Source: Phenylobacterium sp. (lineage in GTDB: Bacteria > Pseudomonadota > Alphaproteobacteria > Caulobacterales > Caulobacteraceae). From it: a DNA stretch of 64,000 nt. The stretch covers positions 22,078-86,077 of the forward strand of contig NZ_JAEUMN010000162.1 of assembly GCF_016793225.1 (NCBI RefSeq), in the 5' to 3' direction. Shown here in pieces: positions 34,375-43,787 of the stretch; the stretch's first letter is position 1; each line of letters starts with the position of its first letter. The notes beneath the pieces were generated by a model. It was not told the DNA's origin and searched no databases. It was given only the letters and a program-made list of their open reading frames with translations. Made by a program: the position numbers and the translations under genes.

Positions 34375-36015
34375 TCAGTTGGCGCCTTCGAGCAGGCGGC
34401 GGGCGATGACCTGCGCCTGGATCTCGCCGGCGCCCTCGAAGATGTTCAGGATCCGGGCGTCGGCCAGCACGCGGCTCACCTGGCTCTCGAGCGCGAAGCC
34501 GTTGCCGCCGTGGATCTGCACGGCGTTGTCGGCCGCCGCCCAGGCGACCCGCGCGGCGACCAGCTTGGCCATGCCGGCCTCGAGGTCGCAGCGCCGGCCG
34601 GCGTCCTTCGACCGCGCCGCGAACCACGTCAGCTGGCGCGCGCCCAGGAGCTCGGCGGCCATCATCGCCAGCTTGTTGGCCACGCGGGGGAATTCGGCGA
34701 TCGGCTGGCCGAACTGCTTGCGCGTCAGGGCGTAGTCGAGGGCCAGGTCGAGGGCGTTCTGGCCGACCCCGATGGCGCGCGCCGCGGTCTGGATCCGGGC
34801 GCTCTCGAAGGTCGCCATGAGCTGGGCGAAGCCCTGGCCCTCCTGGCCGCCCAGGAGGTTCTCGTGCGGCACCTCGAAACCGTCGAAGCCGATCTCGTAC
34901 TCCTTCATCCCGCGGTAGCCGATGACCCCGATCTCGCCGCCGCTCATCCCGGGGGCCGGGAACGGGTTGCCGGGTTCGCCCCGCGGCTTCTCGGCGAGCA
35001 GCATCGACAGGCCGCGGTGGTCCTTCTTGCTCGCGTCGGTGCGCACGAGGAGCGTCATCAGGTCGGCGCGCGCGGCGTGGGTGATCCAGGTCTTGGCGCC
35101 GTAGATCCGCCAGCCCTTGTCCCACCGCAGGCCGCGGGTCTTGAGGCTGCCCAGGTCGGACCCCGTGTCCGGCTCGGTGAAGACCGCCGTGGGGATGATG
35201 GCGCCCGAGACGACCCCCGGCAGGAAGCGCGCCTTCTGCTCCTCGGTCCCGTGCGCCAGGAGCAGTTCGGTGGCGATCTCCGACCGGGTCGCCAGCGAGC
35301 CGGCGCCGATCCAGCCCCGGGAGAGGGATTCGGTGACGACGCACATGGCCACCTTGTCGAGCCCGGAACCGCCCCAGGCCTCGGGCGCGGTCAGGCCGAA
35401 CACCCCGAGGTCGCCCAGTTCCTGCAGCAGCTCCAGCGGGATCAGCTCGTCCTTCAGGTGCCACTGGTGGGCGAAGGGCGCGATCTTCTCCTGGGCGAAG
35501 GCGTGGAACTGGTCGCGCACCAAGAGCAGCGTCTCGTCCAGGCCGCCGTCCTCCAGGGCGGGACGCCCCCGCGCCTCGGCCAGAAGCTGTACGATGCGGC
35601 TCTTGGCGGCCTGCGAAACGCCGGGCCGAAGCCGCCCCAGGATATGTGTCAGGCGCTCGGCGGGGGCGAACACGTCCGCGGGGCGAAAGGTCTCGCCCTG
35701 GCTCATCGGGATGCCGCCCACGAGCTGGCTCAGATACTCGTGCGCGAGAAGCTGCGCGGGCAGCGCCTCGGCCTCGGTCATCCGCGGGCCCAGGTCGCGC
35801 GCCCAGGCCGCCACCTGCCGCAGGGTCTCGGCGTAGGACGCCGCCCACGCCAGCCCGTGCGCCACGTGCTGTTCGGCGTCCAGCAGCTGCCGGTCCAGGC
35901 GGTCGTCCCTGCGGACGCGGCTCGAGACGGCGGCGCCCACGGCGGACACCAGCGCGGCCGCCTCGTCGGAAGCCTGTTCCAGAAGTTCGGGAAGATTCGG
36001 CAGCGCTGGGCTCAT
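34375..36015 (-). CDS. mcd: Acyl-CoA dehydrogenase, probably (2S)-methylsuccinyl-CoA dehydrogenase
   Basis: A 546-residue flavoprotein, longer than ordinary acyl-CoA dehydrogenases because of an extra N-terminal helical domain (residues 1-160). EQHVAHGLAWAASYAETLRQ and LSQLVGGIPMSQGETFRP in that domain are what I know from methylsuccinyl-CoA dehydrogenases of the ethylmalonyl-CoA pathway. The catalytic body has the FTEPDTGSDLGSLKTRG FAD/substrate region and the C-terminal IHGGNGFALES. No other ethylmalonyl-CoA gene is in view, so the specific name is likely but not certain. Confidence 0.78.
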   Translation of the reverse strand: MSPALPNLPELLEQASDEAAALVSAVGAAVSSRVRRDDRLDRQLLDAEQHVAHGLAWAASYAETLRQVAAWARDLGPRMTEAEALPAQLLAHEYLSQLVGGIPMSQGETFRPADVFAPAERLTHILGRLRPGVSQAAKSRIVQLLAEARGRPALEDGGLDETLLLVRDQFHAFAQEKIAPFAHQWHLKDELIPLELLQELGDLGVFGLTAPEAWGGSGLDKVAMCVVTESLSRGWIGAGSLATRSEIATELLLAHGTEEQKARFLPGVVSGAIIPTAVFTEPDTGSDLGSLKTRGLRWDKGWRIYGAKTWITHAARADLMTLLVRTDASKKDHRGLSMLLAEKPRGEPGNPFPAPGMSGGEIGVIGYRGMKEYEIGFDGFEVPHENLLGGQEGQGFAQLMATFESARIQTAARAIGVGQNALDLALDYALTRKQFGQPIAEFPRVANKLAMMAAELLGARQLTWFAARSKDAGRRCDLEAGMAKLVAARVAWAAADNAVQIHGGNGFALESQVSRVLADARILNIFEGAGEIQAQVIARRLLEGAN

Positions 36016-36100
36016 GAGTCCAATATGACAGGCTTGCGGTGCATCGGGCGAGGCGGCCCTGCTGTACCCGGTTCGTCAAGCTCTACAAGGGAGACGCCGC

Positions 36101-36727
36101 ATGCTGATCGTCCATCACCTCAACGACAGCCGCTCGCAACGCATCCTCTGGCTCCTGGAGGAACTGGGCGTTCCGTACGAGATCAAGCGCTACGAGCGCG
36201 ACGCCACGACCCGGCTGGCGCCGGCGGCGCTGACGGCGGTCCACCCGCTGGGCAAGAGCCCCGTGATCAGCGACGGCGACAGGGTCGTCCACGAGTCCGG
36301 CGCCATCATCGACTACATCATCCGCCGCCACGGCGGGGGCCGCCTGGCGCCGCCCGTCGGCAGCGACGCCTACGAGACCTACAACCAGTGGCTCCACTAC
36401 GCCGAAGGCTCGGCGATGCTGCCGCTGATGCTCAGCATGTACGTCGCGCGCCTCGGCGAGGCCGGCGCGCCCTTGCATCCACGCATCGAAAGCGAGCTGG
36501 ACAACCACCTGGGCTATGTCGAGCAGAGCCTCGCCGGCCGCGAGTGGCTGCTGGACCAGGGGCTGACCGGCGCCGACATCAACATGTCGTTCGTGGGCGA
36601 AGTGGCCGGCGTGTTCGGCCGCTTCCCCAAGTACCCCGCCATCCAGGCCTGGGTGGAGCGCTTCCAGGCGCGCCCGGCCTACAAGGCGGCGCTGGAGAAG
36701 GGCGGGGCCTACAGCTTCGCGCGGTGA
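36101..36727 (+). CDS. Glutathione S-transferase
   Basis: A 208-residue GST. The N-terminal thioredoxin-like domain has SRSQRILWLLEELGVPYEIK (catalytic-serine region) and HPLGKSPVISDGDRVVHESG (cis-proline and glutathione-binding ES). The C-terminal helical domain contains LTGADINMSFV. It is divergent from the acyl-CoA dehydrogenase across 85 bases and its stop touches the end of the converging hydrolase. Substrate unknown. Confidence 0.9.
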   Translation: MLIVHHLNDSRSQRILWLLEELGVPYEIKRYERDATTRLAPAALTAVHPLGKSPVISDGDRVVHESGAIIDYIIRRHGGGRLAPPVGSDAYETYNQWLHYAEGSAMLPLMLSMYVARLGEAGAPLHPRIESELDNHLGYVEQSLAGREWLLDQGLTGADINMSFVGEVAGVFGRFPKYPAIQAWVERFQARPAYKAALEKGGAYSFAR

Positions 36728-37525
36728 CTACTCGAACGGCGGGAACTCGTCCTCGAGCAACCCGTCCAGGAAGTCGAGCACCGTCGCCTTGAACGCGGCG
36801 TGCGGGATCGCCGAGAAGTGGTCGCAGCCCGGCAGGGTGACGGCCTTGCCATAGGGGAACACCCGCGCCAGCGCCTCCGGGTCGCCGGCCAGGTCGTCGC
36901 CGACGCCGGCGACGACCAGCACCGGCATGTCCAGGCGGCCCAGGGTCTCGCGCGTCAGGGGCGGGCTCTGGGCCTGGGAGAAGGCGGCCAGCGCCTGGCG
37001 GTCCTCGCCCTGCTCGTCGGCGAACTGGCGGAAGCTGCGCAGGAACTCGGTCTTGATCGTGGACGGGTCCTCGGCGGTCATGGCGGAGACGATCGTCTCG
37101 CCGTTCTCGGGCGCCCGCGGCGGATCGAACAGCTTCCCGCCCACGCCGCCCAGCATCAGGTTGTTCACGCGGTCGGGATGGTCCAGGGCCATCTGCATCG
37201 CCGTGCGCGTCCCCATCGAGTAGCCCAGCACCTCGGGCTGGCGGACGCCCAGGTGATCCAGCAGGGCGATGGCGTCGCGGGCCAAGGTCTCGCGGCCGTA
37301 GGCGGCCGGATCGTGGCTCTTCTCGCTTTCGCCGTGGCCGCGCTGGTCCATCGCGATCACGCGGAATCCGCGTCGGCCCAGCGCCGCGTACCAGCCGGTC
37401 CGCTTCCAGCCCTCGTTCCGGTTCGAGGCGAAGCCGTGCAGCAGCAGGATCGTGCGCTCGGCCGGGCCGGGCGGGGCGATGTCGTCGTAGGCGATCTGGA
37501 CGCCGTTCAGGGTCGCGGTGGGCAT
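36728..37525 (-). CDS. Alpha/beta hydrolase
   Basis: A 265-residue hydrolase. The oxyanion segment LLLHGFASN, the nucleophile elbow GYSMGTRTA, an aspartate in VAGVGDDLAG and the terminal histidine in GCDHFSAIPH give a full triad. It starts 17 bases from the end of the carboxypeptidase-like gene on the same strand and may be cotranscribed downstream of it. It could act on esters or lactones; no specific substrate can be read. Confidence 0.88.
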   Translation of the reverse strand: MPTATLNGVQIAYDDIAPPGPAERTILLLHGFASNRNEGWKRTGWYAALGRRGFRVIAMDQRGHGESEKSHDPAAYGRETLARDAIALLDHLGVRQPEVLGYSMGTRTAMQMALDHPDRVNNLMLGGVGGKLFDPPRAPENGETIVSAMTAEDPSTIKTEFLRSFRQFADEQGEDRQALAAFSQAQSPPLTRETLGRLDMPVLVVAGVGDDLAGDPEALARVFPYGKAVTLPGCDHFSAIPHAAFKATVLDFLDGLLEDEFPPFE

Positions 37526-37541
37526 GGCGCGAACCGTACGG

Positions 37542-38456
37542 TCAGGGCGGCTCCCCCGTCCACTCCCAGTGCCACGGTTCGAAGGGGTAGTTCACGAAGC
37601 CGAAGCGCCGCGCATTGGCCACCAGCCAGCGGTAGGTCGGCGTGCGGCTCATGTGCAGCCGGTTTGCATCGGCGCTGGAGTCGGGGCCGAAGCCGGGCGC
37701 CTGGCCCACGTACATGTCCGCGGCGAGGCCGGTGCGGTGGGCCGAACAGCGGGCGCGCACGATGCCGTCGCAGTTGCCCTCGGCCTGGCAGCGGGCGGCG
37801 TCGGCCGCCGGGCTCCGGTAGCCGGAGAAGATCTTCAGGCTGTTCGGATCCTCGGCGATCGCGGGAACCTCGGCCTTGGCCGCCGCCACCATCTCGCGAT
37901 AGGCCGCCAGCGCGCCGGGGCGCAGCCAGACCTGCTTGCCGCCGTAGCCTTCCTCGGGCCGTGCGGCGGTGATCCGGTCGGGCGTGTCCGGGCAGCCGCC
38001 GAACGAGGTGAAGCGCACGAACTCGCGCCGGGTCTGGACCGTCCCCTTCATGGCCACGAAGGTCGGCTCGCTCAGGACCCCGTCCGCGGCGGCCTGGGCG
38101 TTGTCCTCCTGCCAGGCCGCGAGCGCCGCGGCGAAGCCCTCGGAGTTCGCCGGGCAGGTCGTCCGGATCTCCTGCTGGATGAGCGGGACGTAGATTTCCC
38201 AGCCCGTCTCCGCGCGGCCGAACGGCGCCCAGGCCAGCGTCGTGAGCGAATTCGCGTTCGCCTGGGCGGCGTTGCGCCAGCCCGGGTGGCGGCAGTCCGC
38301 GCTGACCGGCCCGGCGACGTCCGCGGCGCCGAGGGGCGCTTGCCGTCCGGGGGGATGCGCGGGCGCGCACGAGGTGACGCGCAGGACGAGGAGCCCCAGC
38401 AGCAGCAGGGCCGCCGCCGAGGCGCCCAGGAACCGCATGACGTCTCGAACCTTCAT
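37542..38456 (-). CDS. D-alanyl-D-alanine carboxypeptidase, VanY/M15-like
   Basis: A 304-residue exported zinc peptidase. An N-terminal hydrophobic segment (about 7-27) anchors or exports it. The M15 zinc ligands are visible in [14 protein letters not shown] (HxxxxxxD) and EPWHWEWTG (HWE). The C-terminal 150 residues form the VanY domain; the first 130 residues are not recognised. It would trim peptidoglycan side chains. It is divergent from the L,D-transpeptidase gene with 46 bases between starts, so the two cell-wall enzymes share a promoter region. Confidence 0.86.
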   Translation of the reverse strand: MKVRDVMRFLGASAAALLLLGLLVLRVTSCAPAHPPGRQAPLGAADVAGPVSADCRHPGWRNAAQANANSLTTLAWAPFGRAETGWEIYVPLIQQEIRTTCPANSEGFAAALAAWQEDNAQAAADGVLSEPTFVAMKGTVQTRREFVRFTSFGGCPDTPDRITAARPEEGYGGKQVWLRPGALAAYREMVAAAKAEVPAIAEDPNSLKIFSGYRSPAADAARCQAEGNCDGIVRARCSAHRTGLAADMYVGQAPGFGPDSSADANRLHMSRTPTYRWLVANARRFGFVNYPFEPWHWEWTGEPP

Positions 38457-38502
38457 CCACATCTCGCCGCCAGGAAGTCGCGGCGTAACGCGGAGGTCCA
38501 GC

Positions 38503-39603
38503 ATGAAGTTCGCCACTGTCCTGCTCGCCGGCCTGTCAACGACCGCCCTCGGCGCGTGCGACCTGCGCATCACGCCGAAGCCCGAGACGGAGACGGCGGC
38601 CGCGGCCGCCCCCGCCGCCCCCGCGCCGGCTCCCGTCACTGAGGCGCCGCCCCCGCCGGCGCAGAGGTCCGCCTCACCCCTGGCGACGGCCATCGACGAG
38701 GCGGTGTTCAGCGCCCAGCTTTCGGATCCGAAGGGCAGGCGCGACCTGCTGGTCCGGGCCCAGGTGCTGCTCGACCGCGCCCATTTCTCGCCCGGCGTCA
38801 TCGACGGGCGCGACGGCGAGAACATGCGCAATGCGATCGCCGCCTACGAACGGGCGAACGACCTTCCCGAGGACGGCGTGCTCGATGTCCAGGTCTGGGA
38901 TCGGCTGACCGCCGATGCAGGCCCCGTGCTCACCGACTATGTGATCACGGACGCCGACGTGAAGGGGCCCTTCACCCCGCGCATCCCCGAGGACTACGCC
39001 GAGATGGCTAAGCTCGAGCGCCTGGCCTACTCGGGGCCTCTGGAGGCGCTGGCCGAGCGGTTCCACATGGACGCGGCGCTGCTCCAGGCGCTGAACCCCG
39101 ACGTCGACTTCCGCCGGGCGGATTCGACGATCGTGGTGGCCTACCCGGCGCGCGAGGCGCTGCCGGGCCGGGTGGCGACGATCGAGGTGGACAAGGCGCG
39201 CAAGCAGCTTCGCGCCTTCGACTCGGCCGGCAAGCTGCTCGCCGCCTACCCGGCGACGGTCGGCTCGAGCGAGCTCCCGACCCCGTCAGGCGAGCTGGTG
39301 GTGACCACCGTCGCGCCGGCGCCCACCTGGACCTACGACCCGACAAAGCTGAGCTTCGGGGACCGCAAGGCCGGCAAGCAGACCATCGCGGCGGGCCCCA
39401 ACAACCCGGTCGGCGCGGTCTGGATCGACCTGTCGAAGGATACCTACGGTATCCACGGAGCGCCCGATCCGCGCCTGGTCGGCAAGGTGGCGAGCCACGG
39501 CTGCGTTCGCCTGACCAACTGGGATGCGGTGCAGCTCTCCAAGGCGGTGACGCGGGGCACGCGCGTGGTCTTCACCGGGGAGGCGGCGCCGGCGAGCGCC
39601 TAG
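38503..39603 (+). CDS. L,D-transpeptidase lipoprotein
   Basis: A 366-residue cell-wall enzyme. It has a signal peptide with the LGAC lipobox at about residues 16-19, a proline/alanine-rich linker, a peptidoglycan-binding-like region ([20 protein letters not shown]-like at about 94-112) and a YkuD catalytic domain with [11 protein letters not shown], placing the active cysteine at residue 334. It forms 3-3 crosslinks or attaches proteins. ATG 38503 follows the ribosome site CGGAGG; the longer frame to 38242 overlaps the divergent gene. Confidence 0.9.
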   Translation: MKFATVLLAGLSTTALGACDLRITPKPETETAAAAAPAAPAPAPVTEAPPPPAQRSASPLATAIDEAVFSAQLSDPKGRRDLLVRAQVLLDRAHFSPGVIDGRDGENMRNAIAAYERANDLPEDGVLDVQVWDRLTADAGPVLTDYVITDADVKGPFTPRIPEDYAEMAKLERLAYSGPLEALAERFHMDAALLQALNPDVDFRRADSTIVVAYPAREALPGRVATIEVDKARKQLRAFDSAGKLLAAYPATVGSSELPTPSGELVVTTVAPAPTWTYDPTKLSFGDRKAGKQTIAAGPNNPVGAVWIDLSKDTYGIHGAPDPRLVGKVASHGCVRLTNWDAVQLSKAVTRGTRVVFTGEAAPASA

Positions 39604-40691
39604 CTGCGCCAGCGCAGGAGGGCGGGCTCCACCGGGTTGACGAAGGGCCGGCCCTCGCGCCGGCTGGCGGACCACTCGCGCTTCAGGGCCTGGTACCACT
39701 TGGCCTGCCGGTCGGCGTCGTCCACCCAGAGCAGGCTGGGATCCTGGCGCAGGCCGCGGTTCTGCAGGCGCACCATGTCGGCGTCCTGTCGCAGGAAGGT
39801 GCGGGCCATCGCGCCGATGACCGGCTTCAGGAGCGTGAAGGCCGGGTGATCCGACCAGACGATCTGCGTCACCTCGGTGCGCGTTTCGTCCAGTGGCGTG
39901 AGGCAGGTCAGCGACAGCACCTGGCGGCGGCCCACGACCACATGCTCCCAGCGCAGGCCCGGCAGCCGGAACGTGATCTCCGTCAGCGGCTGGCCGCCCA
40001 GGATGGCGTAGGCCCGGCTGTTGCGGCTGGGCTCATGACGGACCATGGCGAACCCCTGCTCGCGCGGCTCGAAGCGCTTCTGCTTGTCGTGCTCGCTGCC
40101 GGCCGTGCGCCACCACCACTGGCGGTGCACATAGGGACCGTGCGCCGGGTCCATCAGCCCCACCACCGCCTGGTCGATGTGGGCCTCGAAGACCATGCGG
40201 TCCACCAGCTTCGGCTGACCTCCGACGACGCCGGGGAACGTCGGCGGCGGCCCGTCGGGCTCGGAGCCGGGCGTGGCGCCCACCCAGAGGAAGACCAGCC
40301 CCTGACTCTCCGCGACGGGGTAGCGTCGCACGCGGATTCGGCCCACGTCCATCGCCTGGTCGGCGGTGAGGGACGGGATCGCGGTGCAGGCGCCGTCCGC
40401 TCCGAAGCGCCAGCCGTGGTAGGGGCAGGCCACCGTCTCCGCGCCCGAAGCGTCGCGGTGGAAGCGGCCGGCCGACAGCGGGGCGGCGCGGTGCGGGCAC
40501 ACGTCGTGCAGCGCGAACAGGCGGCCGCCGGGGCTGCGGCCCAGGACCACCGGCTCGCCGAGCAGCTCCCGGTGGACCAGCCTGCCCGGTCGCAGCTCGC
40601 TCGAAACGGCGGCCAGGTACCAGACGTCCGTCAGGTATCCCCGCCCGAAACGGCCGTCCGCTCGGGCCGCGCGGGTCTCGCCGTCAGCCAT
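39600..40691 (-). CDS. Rieske non-heme iron oxygenase, aromatic-ring-hydroxylase alpha type
   Basis: A 363-residue oxygenase. The Rieske cluster ligands are in CPHRAAPLS and CPYHGWRFG (CxH and CxxH). The mononuclear iron site is [11 protein letters not shown]. Length fits the single-component VanA/ketosteroid-hydroxylase-like class rather than large ring dioxygenases. No reductase or ferredoxin is adjacent; the electron source is unknown. It overlaps the converging L,D-transpeptidase end by four bases. Confidence 0.9.
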   Translation of the reverse strand: MADGETRAARADGRFGRGYLTDVWYLAAVSSELRPGRLVHRELLGEPVVLGRSPGGRLFALHDVCPHRAAPLSAGRFHRDASGAETVACPYHGWRFGADGACTAIPSLTADQAMDVGRIRVRRYPVAESQGLVFLWVGATPGSEPDGPPPTFPGVVGGQPKLVDRMVFEAHIDQAVVGLMDPAHGPYVHRQWWWRTAGSEHDKQKRFEPREQGFAMVRHEPSRNSRAYAILGGQPLTEITFRLPGLRWEHVVVGRRQVLSLTCLTPLDETRTEVTQIVWSDHPAFTLLKPVIGAMARTFLRQDADMVRLQNRGLRQDPSLLWVDDADRQAKWYQALKREWSASRREGRPFVNPVEPALLRWRS

Positions 40692-40829
40692 GGTCGGGTG
40701 CGCTCATGCTGAGTCCCAAGTACCCGCCGCGCGCGGGCTGCGTCCACCGTAACACCTGCGGACGAGCTTTCTTTCCGCCGGGGAGGGCGCCTCAGACTGC
40801 CGGCGTTGCGGCGGAAAGGGAGAAGACCG

Positions 40830-41318
40830 ATGGCGCGCAAGACGATCGGCGACGCGTTCGGCGGCAAGGTCACGACCCTCGAGGAACAGCGCGCCATCTG
40901 GGCCGAGGCGCTGCACGAGGACGCCATCTGGGAGAGCCCGGTCTTCGAGCGCCCGATCCAGGTGATCGGCCGCCAGGCGACCGGCCGCTTCTTCGAGCTC
41001 CTGCTCAGCGTGGTTCCGCAGTTCTCGACCACCCTGGTCGCGGCCTATCCGACCCGCGATCCCGACACGACGATCATCGAGAGCCACGGCGGCGGGCCCA
41101 CCGTCGATGGCGGGCGCTACACCCAGCGCTACTTCTCGCTGATCACCCAGAAGGACGGCCTAGCCTTCCGGATGCGCGAGTACTGCAACCCGTTCCAGAC
41201 CTACAAGGCCTACGGCAAGGCCCGGTGGGAGGCCGCGGTCGACGAGATCATGCGCGGCAATGCGCCGTGGCCGGCCTCGCAGGCGCCCGATCCGATCAGC
41301 CTGCCGCCGACCGTCTGA
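40830..41318 (+). CDS. NTF2/SnoaL-like fold protein
   Basis: A 162-residue protein with the NTF2-like cone layout: WAEALHEDAIWESPVF in the first helical part, then sheet segments around RYTQRYFSLITQKDGL and MREYCNPFQTYKAYG. Relatives such as PhzA/B and SnoaL are isomerases or cyclases. ATG 40830 follows GGGAGAAG. It is divergent from the Rieske oxygenase and converges with the alpha-glucosidase, overlapping it by 23 bases. Role unknown. Confidence 0.75.
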   Translation: MARKTIGDAFGGKVTTLEEQRAIWAEALHEDAIWESPVFERPIQVIGRQATGRFFELLLSVVPQFSTTLVAAYPTRDPDTTIIESHGGGPTVDGGRYTQRYFSLITQKDGLAFRMREYCNPFQTYKAYGKARWEAAVDEIMRGNAPWPASQAPDPISLPPTV

Positions 41319-42933
41319 GGAAGCACGCGGCGTAGGGAGACAGGCCCACGGACTCGCCGCGCAGGTCGGCCTCGCCCGCGCGAAGGGGCAGCAGGTCGAC
41401 CTCGCTCAGCGTCGGATGGGCGAACACCTGCGGCGCGCCCGAGAAGTTGAAGACGCAGAGCACGTCGCCGCTCTCATGGCGCCTGACGAAGGCCACGAGC
41501 GGCTCCGCGACGCCCAGGAACTCGATGTCGCCGACGCCGAGGGCCGGCGTGGCCTTCCGGAGCGCGATCATCTCCCGGGCGAAGCTGAGGACCGAATCGG
41601 GGTCGGCGGCCTGCGCCTCGACCGAGAGCTCCCGGTGCTCGGCGGCGAGCGGCAGCCACGGCTCGCCGGTGGTGAACCCCATCTGTTCGCCGGTGGTCCA
41701 CGGCATGGGCGTGCGGCACCCATCACGGCCGCCGTCGTACGGCCAGTAGAGGTCGCCCACCGGATCGCGCAGCTGGTCGCGGGTCAGCGACGCCTGCGGC
41801 AGGCCCAGCTCCTCGCCCTGGTAGATCAGGGTCGTGCCCTTGAGCGCCACGAGCAGGGCGAACAGCATCTTCGCCAGCTCGGGCGAGGCGTCCCGGCCGC
41901 CGAAGCGGCTGACCGTGCGCGGCACGTCGTGGTTCGAGAAGCTGATGGTGGGCCAGTGGTCCGGGAACCGCGACAGCGTCTCGTAGTGGCGCGTGACGAA
42001 GCCCGACTCCAGCTTGCGCGCCAGCAGCATCACGAAGGTGTAGCCCGAGTGCAGCCCATCGGTCGGGGTGCAGTACGCGCCGCAGCGCTCCTCCTCCTCG
42101 GAGAACTCGCCGAAGACGAAGCGGTCGCCGCCGTTGCGCCCGTCGTGCGCCTCCACCCGCCGGCGGATGACGTCGAGCATCGCCACGTTCTCCTCGAGGT
42201 TGGAGTCGTAGAGATGCCGCTGCAGGTTGCCCGCGTGGCTCCAGTGCAGGCCGCGCCGCTCGTCCATCGGCACGGCCGGGTTGGGCGTGAGGTCGGCGTC
42301 GTGCAGGTAGGTGCCGGCGACGTCGAGACGGAAGCCGTCGACGCCCTTCGAGAGCCAGAAGTCCAGCACCGAGAGCGCGGCCTCCCGGGCGGCGTCGTCC
42401 CGCCAGTTCAGCTTGGGCTGCTGGCGCAGGAACTTGTGGTGGTAGTGCTGCCGCCGCGCCGGCTGGTAGGCCCAGGCCGGACCGCCGAACACGCTGAGCC
42501 AGTTGTTGGGCGCGGTCCCGTCCGGCTGCGGGTCGGCCCAGACGTACCAGTTCGCCTTCGGGCCCTCGCGGCCCCCGGTGAGGCTTTCCACGAACCAGGG
42601 GTGGACGTCGGAGGTGTGGGACAGGACCTCGTCCAGCACCACCTTCAGCCCCCGCGCATGCGCCTCGTCCAGCAGCGCCTGGAAATCCTCGTGCGTGCCG
42701 TAGTCGGCCTGGATCCCCTCGAAGTCGGCGATGTCGTAGCCCCAGTCGCGGTTGGGCGACGGGTGGATGGGCGAGAGCCAGACGCCGTCCACGCCCAGGC
42801 CCTGGATGTAGTCCAGCTTCGACATCAGCCCCGGCAGATCGCCGTGCCCGTCCCCATCGGAGTCGCAGAAGCTGCGGACGTAGACGTGATAGAGGATCGC
42901 GCCCTTCCACCACGGATCGGTTGCGGCGCTCAT
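41296..42933 (-). CDS. Alpha-glucosidase, GH13
   Basis: A 545-residue glycoside hydrolase. GDLPGLMSKLDYIQGLGVDG is the start of the barrel; DGFRLDVAGT holds the nucleophile aspartate, FGEFSEEE the acid/base glutamate and ISFSNHDVPR the third catalytic aspartate. It lacks a signal peptide, so it acts on imported malto-oligosaccharides or sucrose-like sugars in the cytosol. No maltose transporter is adjacent. Confidence 0.92.
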   Translation of the reverse strand: MSAATDPWWKGAILYHVYVRSFCDSDGDGHGDLPGLMSKLDYIQGLGVDGVWLSPIHPSPNRDWGYDIADFEGIQADYGTHEDFQALLDEAHARGLKVVLDEVLSHTSDVHPWFVESLTGGREGPKANWYVWADPQPDGTAPNNWLSVFGGPAWAYQPARRQHYHHKFLRQQPKLNWRDDAAREAALSVLDFWLSKGVDGFRLDVAGTYLHDADLTPNPAVPMDERRGLHWSHAGNLQRHLYDSNLEENVAMLDVIRRRVEAHDGRNGGDRFVFGEFSEEEERCGAYCTPTDGLHSGYTFVMLLARKLESGFVTRHYETLSRFPDHWPTISFSNHDVPRTVSRFGGRDASPELAKMLFALLVALKGTTLIYQGEELGLPQASLTRDQLRDPVGDLYWPYDGGRDGCRTPMPWTTGEQMGFTTGEPWLPLAAEHRELSVEAQAADPDSVLSFAREMIALRKATPALGVGDIEFLGVAEPLVAFVRRHESGDVLCVFNFSGAPQVFAHPTLSEVDLLPLRAGEADLRGESVGLSPYAACFLRRSAAG

Positions 42934-42941
42934 GGGTGCTT

Positions 42942-43060
42942 CCCCTCTGGGGCGCTCCTTGCGAAGCGGGAGAGGGGGCTGGCCCGCCGGTCCCTCCGCC
43001 CCGGCTGGAACCCCCTCCGTCCTGCGCCGGCGGCGCGATCCGCCTCCCCCGCGGGGGAGG
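42942..43060. repeat. GC-rich palindromes between GH13 and ClpP-like genes
   Basis: CCCCTCT (42942-42948) pairs with AGAGGGG (42971-42977) around a GCGAAGC core like the repeat at 3446-3470. CCTCCCCCGCGGGGGAGG (43043-43060) is a perfect 18-base palindrome 7 bases past the ClpP-like stop and may end that transcript. No gene is seen between 42934 and 43066. Confidence 0.5.
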
Positions 43061-43066
43061 ACCTGG

Positions 43067-43708
43067 TCAGACCTCGGACGCGTCGGTGATGATCTTGCCG
43101 ACCAGACCGTAGTCGACCGCCTGCTCGGCGCTCATCCAGAAGTTCCGCTGGGTGTCCTTGACCACGCGCTCGTAGGTCTGGCCGGTCTCGCGGGCGATCA
43201 TCCGGTTGACGCGTTCCTGCATCTTGATGATCTCCTCGGCCTCGATCTGGATGTCCGAGGCCTGGCCGCGCACGCCGCCGGCGGGCTGGTGCAGCAGGAA
43301 GCGGGTGTTCGGCAGGCAGAGGCGGTTTTCCTTGGTGGCGCCCAGGAAGATGTGCGCGCCGGCCGAGGCCACCCAGCCGGTGCCGATCACCTTCACCTGC
43401 GCCCCGCAGAAGCGGATCATGTCGTGGATCGTGTCGCCGCTCTCCACGTGGCCGCCCGGCGAATTGATGAACACGCGGATCGGCTTGTCGCTCTCGGCGG
43501 CGAGGGCGGTGATCTGGGCGGTGACGCGCTCGGCCAGGCGCATGTCGATCTCGCCGAAGATCAGCACGGTGCGCGACTTGAAGAGCGCGTTCTGCACCGG
43601 CCCGGACGTCATCGGCATGTCGGGCAGGCGGCCCTTGTCCTCGTCGTCGCCGTCTTCGTCGAGGTAGGAGATCCACTTCAGCATCGGTCGCGCGTCCTTC
43701 GCCGCCAC
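43067..43708 (-). CDS. ClpP-family serine protease, paralogue
   Basis: A 213-residue protein (or 205 if it starts at ATG 43684). The catalytic serine is in TGWVASAGAHIF and the histidine in TRFLLHQPAGG; GHVESGDTIHDMIRF is the strand before the active site. The order matches ClpP, but it lacks the usual tight ClpP wording (GQAASMGAFLL), and no clpX or tig gene is adjacent. It is probably a non-canonical ClpP subunit rather than the housekeeping one. Confidence 0.86.
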   Translation of the reverse strand: MAAKDARPMLKWISYLDEDGDDEDKGRLPDMPMTSGPVQNALFKSRTVLIFGEIDMRLAERVTAQITALAAESDKPIRVFINSPGGHVESGDTIHDMIRFCGAQVKVIGTGWVASAGAHIFLGATKENRLCLPNTRFLLHQPAGGVRGQASDIQIEAEEIIKMQERVNRMIARETGQTYERVVKDTQRNFWMSAEQAVDYGLVGKIITDASEV

Positions 43709-43787
43709 TGCGGCTCTTGTCTGGTCCCCTGGAGTTATTGGTCCGCGGCGGTTCCGGCAAGTGCGCAGGTCGTCCGGCCGCCGCGGG

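Noticed and set aside
41260-43089. A 609-codon + strand open frame
   Set aside because: It is antisense to the GH13 alpha-glucosidase, whose catalytic motifs are clear.
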